A stretch of 61,702 nucleotides of DNA, taken from Verrucomicrobiales bacterium. GTDB taxonomy: Bacteria > Verrucomicrobiota > Verrucomicrobiia > Limisphaerales > UBA9464. The notes below the pieces were generated by a model. It was not told the origin of the DNA, made no database searches, and saw only the letters and a program-made list of their open reading frames with translations. The number at the start of each line of letters is the position of its first letter. The first letter of the stretch is position 1. Below are positions 54,343 through 61,702 of this stretch, piece by piece. The position numbers and the translations under genes were made by a program. The stretch spans positions 1 to 61,702 of the forward strand of contig JAIXZE010000197.1 of the NCBI GenBank assembly GCA_027489875.1. The letters run 5' to 3'.

Positions 54343-56391
54343 ATGTTCGCTTCCACCCTACCCCATCCCCAGGGGGCGACTCGGAGGACGTGCTGCGCCT
54401 TCATTGGTACGGCCTGTCTTGCCGTCGCCGCTGCTGCGGCCAACCCGGATGCCACCGACCTGACCCAACTCAGCCTCGAGGACCTCCTCGAAGTGAAGGT
54501 CGAGAGCGTCACCGCCGCATCCAAACGGACCCAGCTCACCACCGACGCCCCAGCCTCGGTGACCGTGGTCGACCGCGAGCAGATCCGGCGTCTTGGTTAC
54601 CAGACCCTTGCCGATATCCTCCGCGGTGTCCGTGGATTCTACGTTTCCTACGACCGCAACTACGCCTACCTCGGCACCCGTGGATTTGGCCGGCCGGGAG
54701 ACTACAATTCGCGGCTGCTGTTCCTTGTGAACGGCCAACGCGTCAACGACGGCCTCACCGAAGGCTCGCTCATCGAAAGCGGGGCCATCGTCGACGTGGA
54801 CCTCATCGAGCGCGTCGAGGTCGTCCGGGGACCTGGATCCGCCATGTATGGCAGCAGCGCGTTCTTCGGCGTGATCAACATCATCACCCGCGATCCCAAG
54901 ACTTTCCACGCCGGCGAGGCCTCCTTCGAAGGTGGCAGCCCCGGCTATTACAAGGGCCGCTTCTCCCTCGGTCACCACTTCGACAACGAGGTCGAATTCC
55001 TCGCTTCCGGGACCTTGATGAGCCGCTCCGGATGGGAGTCGCTGTATTTCTCCGAATTCGATACCCCGCCGGGTTCCGACGGGCGCGCCATTGGCAGTGA
55101 CCGGGAGGAGTCCCAGAGCGCGTTCGGGCGCTTGGCTTGGAAGGCCATCAGTCTGGAGGTCGGGTACGTCAACCGCCTCAAGCAACTGCCGACCGCGCCT
55201 TACGGCTCGATCTTCGGGGATCATCGGGCTGAAACGACCGACATGCTCGCGTATGGCCGGCTCCGGCTCGAACACCAGTTCGAGAACGAGGTCGAACTCG
55301 TCGCCAGCGTCGCCCTCAACCAGAACGACTACGATGGCCGCTACCCCTACGACGACGCGGCACCCATGTACCCGGGCGTGCCGTTCCTCCAATACGACGA
55401 TTATCGTTCGCGCTGGATCGGCGAGGAAATCCTCCTGCGCCGGGGATTCTGGGACCGGTTGACGCTCACGGCCGGGTTTGAAGGCCGCCAGAACGTCCAG
55501 CAGGACCAATTTACCTACTCGCGCGATCCCGACTTCCAGATGCAGTCGGACCAACGCTCGACCAGCCTCTGGGGAACCTACGCGGAAGCCGACTGGAAGG
55601 CGCTCGAGTCGCTCAGTTTCACCGTCGGCGGACGTTACGACCAATACTCGTTCGGCCCCGATTCCTGGAATCCGCGCATTGCCGGAATCTGGAAGGCGCT
55701 TCCCGAAACCACCTTCAAGCTGGTTTATGGCACCGCTTTCCGGGCACCCAGCGCGTACGAACTCTTCTATTCCGACGGCAACCTGTCGAACAAGGCCAAC
55801 CCCAACCTCATGCCGGAGTCCATCCGGACGTACGAGGCCATCCTCGAACAACAGCTCGGCAAGCACGCCCGGATCTCCCTTTCCGCCTATCGCTTCGAGG
55901 CAGAGGACCTGATCAGCCAGGTGGTGGACCCGTCGGACGACCTGCTTGTCTACCGGAACATCGACAGCGCGCGCGGCCAGGGCATCGAAGCCGAGTTCGA
56001 CGGACACTTCGGACACGGGTGGCGGACACGCATCGGGTATGCCCTGCAGGAGACCGAGGACAGCAACACCGGGATGCGGCTCAGCAATTCCCCGCGTCAT
56101 CTGGCCCAGGCCCAGCTGATCGTGCCCGTCTGGGAAGACCGGCTGACGGCAGCCATTGAAGGTCGGTACATCTCCCATCGCCATGCGGGCGAAGGTGTCG
56201 TCTCGGATCCCCAGTTCGTGATGAACCTGACGCTGTTCACCTATCGATGGGTCAACGGCCTCGAATTGTCGGCCTCCGTCTACAATCTCCTGGACCGACG
56301 CTACTCGGATCCCGCCGGCTCGGAGCTGGCGCAGCGGCTGATCGAACAGGACGGCCGCACCTTCCGCATCAAGCTGACGTACGCCTTCTGA
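54343..56391 (+). CDS. TonB-dependent outer-membrane receptor
   Basis: A 682-residue receptor. After a signal peptide (about residues 1-33) comes LSLEDLLEVKVESVTAASKR, the TonB-box/plug start common to this receptor subclass. The plug has VTVVDREQIRRLGYQTLADI, VNGQRVNDGL and VEVVRGPGSAMYGSSAFFGV. The 22-strand barrel ends in FRIKLTYAF. No N-terminal STN signalling domain is present. AGGA lies about 10 bases before ATG 54343. YfiR and the hybrid kinase follow at 2-bp and overlapping spacing, so they are co-expressed. Ligand is unknown. Confidence 0.92.
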   Translation: MFASTLPHPQGATRRTCCAFIGTACLAVAAAAANPDATDLTQLSLEDLLEVKVESVTAASKRTQLTTDAPASVTVVDREQIRRLGYQTLADILRGVRGFYVSYDRNYAYLGTRGFGRPGDYNSRLLFLVNGQRVNDGLTEGSLIESGAIVDVDLIERVEVVRGPGSAMYGSSAFFGVINIITRDPKTFHAGEASFEGGSPGYYKGRFSLGHHFDNEVEFLASGTLMSRSGWESLYFSEFDTPPGSDGRAIGSDREESQSAFGRLAWKAISLEVGYVNRLKQLPTAPYGSIFGDHRAETTDMLAYGRLRLEHQFENEVELVASVALNQNDYDGRYPYDDAAPMYPGVPFLQYDDYRSRWIGEEILLRRGFWDRLTLTAGFEGRQNVQQDQFTYSRDPDFQMQSDQRSTSLWGTYAEADWKALESLSFTVGGRYDQYSFGPDSWNPRIAGIWKALPETTFKLVYGTAFRAPSAYELFYSDGNLSNKANPNLMPESIRTYEAILEQQLGKHARISLSAYRFEAEDLISQVVDPSDDLLVYRNIDSARGQGIEAEFDGHFGHGWRTRIGYALQETEDSNTGMRLSNSPRHLAQAQLIVPVWEDRLTAAIEGRYISHRHAGEGVVSDPQFVMNLTLFTYRWVNGLELSASVYNLLDRRYSDPAGSELAQRLIEQDGRTFRIKLTYAF

Positions 56392-56393
56392 CC

Positions 56394-57001
56394 ATGACTC
56401 CGCACTCCATCTTCCGATGCGTGCCGGGTCTGTCCCCACCGCACGCCGCGAGGCTCGCCGGCCTCTGGCTGCTCCTGGCGATCCTGTGGGTGCCGCAAGC
56501 CGCCGCCCAGAATTCATCCAAGCCTCCTTCGGCTCCCGAACCCGTGCTGAAGGCCGCCCTGTTGATGAAGATCCTTCCCTTCATCCAGTGGCCGACGAAC
56601 ACCTTCGACAGCACCAATGACCCCGTGGTCATCCTCGTGATCGATGCCCCGGACATCCACGACCAACTGCGGAAGTATGCCACAAACCAGACCATCGGCG
56701 GTCATCCGGTGGTGGTCCACCGGACCCTCGCCGAGACCAATCACATCCATGTCCTGTTTGTTGGACGCGAGCACCGGCGGGGCCTCGAGGATCTGCAGCC
56801 CCGCGTGAGCAACCGGCCCGTCCTGACCGTCGGGGAGCAAACGGGGTTTGCGGACACCGGCGGAATCGTCAACATCCTCGTCAAGGACCAGCGGCCGAGC
56901 CTTGAGATCTCTCGTGAGGCTGCTTCCAAGGTCGGCATCCGGTTCAACTCGAACCTGGCCCTCCTCAAGTCGATCCACTGGATCCATGGCTCCGACCCTC
57001 G

Positions 57002-57005
<4 letters not shown>
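56394..57005 (+). CDS. YfiR family periplasmic protein (DUF4154)
   Basis: A 203-residue exported protein. A signal peptide (about residues 1-38, ending AAAQ) precedes the YfiR fold: [63 protein letters not shown] and [11 protein letters not shown]. In Pseudomonas, YfiR holds the CHASE8 domain of the diguanylate cyclase YfiN in check. Here the neighbouring CHASE8-like protein is a kinase. Disulfide cysteines of Pseudomonas YfiR are not evident in the mature part. The stop overlaps the kinase ATG (ATGA). Confidence 0.88.
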
Positions 57006-59446
<2,441 letters not shown>

Positions 59447-59470
59447 ATCCGCGACTACCCCCCGACGTAG

Positions 59471-59490
59471 CAGTCGACGTCAGGAGGCTG
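59471..59490 (+). repeat. 20-bp short repeat, copy 2
   Basis: Identical to 36091-36110, lying 25 bases after the hybrid kinase stop codon and just before the convergent SDR gene end. Confidence 0.55.
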
Positions 59491-59508
59491 TGGAGGAAGC
59501 TCGAAGTC

Positions 59509-60399
59509 TCAAGCCGCGAGGAATCCCAAACCCTCCCGGAACACCCCGGGCTCCACCCCCAGATCCCGACGCATGGGCCCCGGATCTCCGACGTTGTCCT
59601 CGAGCAGCATCAGCAGTTGGTCACGGTTCAGGGGCGGCGGACGCCGCAGAACCCAGCCGAACACCCACTCCGCCACCACCGCCTGAAACCCCGCCACCAC
59701 CCACGGCACCGGCAACAGCCATCGACGCCGCCCGGTCACCCGCAGGATCGCCTCCATCACCTCGCGCAACGTCACCCGCTCCGCCCCGCAGACATCGTAC
59801 GTCCTGCCAATGGACTCGGGTCGGACCAAGGCCGCTGCAAAGCACCGCGCCACCGCATCCACCGCGATCGGTTGGAACTGCATTCCTCCCCCCCCGATCA
59901 ATGGCAGGACCGGCGACCAGCGGCTCATCCGTTCAAAGAAGTTCACGAACCCATCCCCCACCCCGTACACAATCGACGGTCTCAGGATCGTCCACGCCAG
60001 ACCGCTCGACCGGACCAGATCTTCGGCGGCGGCCTTTGTGCGCTGGTAGCGCGCCCGTCCCTCCGCCCGCGCTCCCAGCGCGCTCATCTGAACCCAGCGC
60101 CTCACGCCCGCCGCCCGCGCCGCCTCCAACAGGTGTCGCGTCCCGTCCACATGCACCCGCTCGTAGGTCTGATCCCCGACCTCTGAAATGATTCCAACGA
60201 GATGCACCACCGCCTCACAACCCCGGCACGCCTCCACCAATCCCGCCGGCTCCAGCACAGACGCCTGTACACGTTCCGCTCCATCGATCGGTGCCCGTGT
60301 GCCACGCGCCAGCACACGGACGGAATGACCGGACGCCAGCAGAGCCGCCACCACGCGGCGTCCCACGAATCCGCTGCCACCCGTGACCAGAACCTTCAT
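59509..60399 (-). CDS. NDUFA9-like NAD(P)-binding SDR protein
   Basis: A 296-residue atypical short-chain dehydrogenase. Rossmann motif TGGSGFVGRRVV starts at residue 7, and VHLVGIISEVGDQTYERVHV and RYQRTKAAAEDLVRSSGLAW (the YxxxK-equivalent) follow. The family (complex I NDUFA9-like, COG0702) usually lacks clear enzymatic activity or acts on sugar-nucleotide or isoprenoid substrates. It lies 50 bases downstream of the squalene/phytoene synthase on the same strand, so a linked role in isoprenoid or quinone metabolism is possible but unproven. Confidence 0.85.
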   Translation of the reverse strand: MKVLVTGGSGFVGRRVVAALLASGHSVRVLARGTRAPIDGAERVQASVLEPAGLVEACRGCEAVVHLVGIISEVGDQTYERVHVDGTRHLLEAARAAGVRRWVQMSALGARAEGRARYQRTKAAAEDLVRSSGLAWTILRPSIVYGVGDGFVNFFERMSRWSPVLPLIGGGGMQFQPIAVDAVARCFAAALVRPESIGRTYDVCGAERVTLREVMEAILRVTGRRRWLLPVPWVVAGFQAVVAEWVFGWVLRRPPPLNRDQLLMLLEDNVGDPGPMRRDLGVEPGVFREGLGFLAA

Positions 60400-60449
60400 G
60401 GCCTCACCCTAACCCCAAACCGTCCGTCTGTATCCGGACTCCCAGGAAT

Positions 60450-61484
60450 TTACCTCGAAGGGGCCGTCCGCGCCCATTCCCCCAACCCGTCCCACCACCG
60501 CCCCACCGGAAGGCGGACCACGCTTCGCCACAGAACCCCCTTCACCTCCGCCCGGGTGACCTTGATCCGCCGCGCCGGATCCAGCACCCCACCTCCGCGT
60601 AGTTTCTGCAGCGTGCGCATCCCGAGCAACGCCGGCCAGGCACAGGCAAGGCGCATCCGGACCTGCCCCCGCGGCAGCGAGGTCGTGTAGCGCCAGCCCG
60701 CATCCAGATGCGTGTCCGCCCGCTTGAGCCAACGGTCGTAAACCGGCTTCAACCGCCCTTCGTTGGCCGGATTCCGCAGGTCGACCGGACGCAATCCGGC
60801 GTCGGACAATTCGTCAGCCGGCAGATAACACCGGCCATTCCCCAGGTCCTTCGGGAGGTCGCGGAGGATGTTCACCAACTGCAATCCCTGCCCGAACCGG
60901 ATGCCGTCGGCCAACAGGCTCTGCTCGAAGGCGGCGTCTGCCCGGAAAAGGTGGGCCAGGCACATCCGCGTCCAGAACTCCCCCACGCAGCCCGCCACCC
61001 GATACGTGTAATCATCCAATGCGGCCGCATTGGGCAGCGCGGCCAACCCACCCGCCCCGAGGCTGCCAAACCGATGGAGATCCAATTCCTGCCCCCCGGT
61101 GATGACCTCCAGCACCGACCGGATCCGCTGAACATCCCCAGCCTCCAATCCTTCCAGTGCGGCCAACGCCTCCTCGATGCGCACCAGCAGCAGCCGTTCC
61201 GCAGGACTGGACCCGGCATCCTGGGCTGCCACCAGCTTCGAGAAATCCAAAGGGGCGGACCGTTCGCCCAGGATCCGGACACGCAACGCATCCAGGGCCT
61301 GCAACCGCTCCTCAACCGGCACAAGCTCCGTGTCGGCGATCGTGTCCGTGGCACGAGCCAACAGGTAGGCGAGCCCGATGGGACGCCCGATACCGCCGGG
61401 AAGGACGCGCAACGTCAGGTAGAAGCTGCGCGAAACATCGCGCAACAGGTTCGTCAGCAGATCGGAAGAAGCACCAGCCGGCAC
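60450..61484 (-). CDS. Squalene/phytoene synthase family protein
   Basis: A 344-residue trans-isoprenyl diphosphate head-to-head synthase. The two Asp-rich motifs are in LARATDTIADT and ILRDLPKDLGNGRCYLP. SRSFYLTLRVLPGGIGRPIG is the family N-terminus. Members condense two farnesyl or geranylgeranyl diphosphates to squalene, hydroxysqualene or phytoene; which one cannot be read by eye. Translation starts at GTG 61484. Palindromic repeat copy 5 lies about 65 bases upstream. It may supply hopanoid or carotenoid precursors. Confidence 0.9.
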   Translation of the reverse strand: MPAGASSDLLTNLLRDVSRSFYLTLRVLPGGIGRPIGLAYLLARATDTIADTELVPVEERLQALDALRVRILGERSAPLDFSKLVAAQDAGSSPAERLLLVRIEEALAALEGLEAGDVQRIRSVLEVITGGQELDLHRFGSLGAGGLAALPNAAALDDYTYRVAGCVGEFWTRMCLAHLFRADAAFEQSLLADGIRFGQGLQLVNILRDLPKDLGNGRCYLPADELSDAGLRPVDLRNPANEGRLKPVYDRWLKRADTHLDAGWRYTTSLPRGQVRMRLACAWPALLGMRTLQKLRGGGVLDPARRIKVTRAEVKGVLWRSVVRLPVGRWWDGLGEWARTAPSR

Positions 61485-61549
61485 GCCCGCGACTCAAGCA
61501 CGGCGAACCCGACGGTCGCAATCGCGGGCATCAGCCCGGCTTCACTTCA

Positions 61550-61680
61550 GGTGCATCTTGACTGCCCCCTTTTGGAAAGCGTTCGGGGCGGCGACGTCCT
61601 CGTCGCCCTTCCAAAGCCGTTCCCAAGGCGATGAGGACATCGCCACCCCGTTCCGTCCGGTGACGTGTCGTGATGCAACC
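61550..61680. repeat. Palindromic repeat family A, copy 5
   Basis: Core hairpins GGCGACGTCCTCGTCGCC and GGCGATGAGGACATCGCC are identical to copy 1 and in the same order. The arms (GGTGCATCTTGACTGCCCCC and ...GTGATGCAACC) are near-complementary. It lies upstream of the squalene/phytoene synthase gene. The rest of 61485-61702 shows nothing else. Confidence 0.83.
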
Positions 61681-61702
61681 GTCGCGTGGGGAAGTGCCAG
61701 GA

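Overview
The window comes from a high-GC (roughly 63%) Gram-negative chromosome, most likely a member of Verrucomicrobiota (Limisphaerales/Pedosphaera-like). This placement is inferred from gene content, not from a marker tree. The pointers are a DUF1559-like prepilin with the [18 protein letters not shown] leader, secreted proteins ending in FFRLRR, BNR sialidase-like proteins, a TAT-exported sugar-phosphate isomerase, a PadR/HAAS pair, a TonB receptor/YfiR/kinase operon and very C-rich third codon positions. Most genes are ordinary chromosomal genes. Mobile DNA is limited to small palindromic repeats and one toxin-antitoxin locus.

Layout. 0-8 kb: cinA, a small Cys-rich membrane protein coupled to a LolA-like protein, a three-domain fasciclin protein, PadR/HAAS, and an orphan PurL-C-terminal-like protein. 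8-13.5 kb: AIM24 protein, endonuclease III, and a MacA/MacB-type efflux operon split into adaptor, ATPase and permease. 13.5-18.4 kb: a phosphoketolase / PRC-barrel / acetate kinase cluster that ends in an internally deleted class I aldolase relic. 18.5-25 kb: a sialidase-like protein, a VapBC module between two 192-bp direct repeats, a TIM-barrel isomerase, class II aldolase and an alpha/beta hydrolase. 24.5-29.6 kb: a CarH/LitR-like B12-binding MerR regulator divergent from an RpoD-like sigma factor, with three equally built boxes between them; then AcpS, HNH nuclease, a DMT transporter and a metallo-hydrolase. 30-38 kb: second sialidase-like protein, DinG helicase, RlmI-like methyltransferase, beta-CASP nuclease and a strongly expressed-looking porin. 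38-54 kb (minus strand): a complex I operon nuoB-N without nuoA, followed by sua5 and a prepilin-like gene; a tRNA-Gln lies antisense between nuoE and nuoF. 54.3-59.4 kb: TonB receptor, YfiR and a CHASE8-type hybrid kinase in one tight operon. 59.5-61.5 kb: an NDUFA9-like SDR and a squalene/phytoene synthase.

How the parts work together. Phosphoketolase makes acetyl phosphate, which acetate kinase can turn into ATP plus acetate. Complex I feeds respiration. The CarH-like regulator/sigma pair looks like a light- or B12-responsive switch. The receptor/YfiR/kinase operon looks like an envelope-spanning signalling chain in which a kinase replaces the cyclase of the YfiBNR system.

The most notable items are the regulator/sigma intergenic region with three helically phased boxes, the YfiR/CHASE8-kinase module, a five-copy family of about 130-bp nested palindromes found only upstream of genes, the aldolase relic next to phosphoketolase, and the repeat-bracketed VapBC locus with an antitoxin relic beside it.
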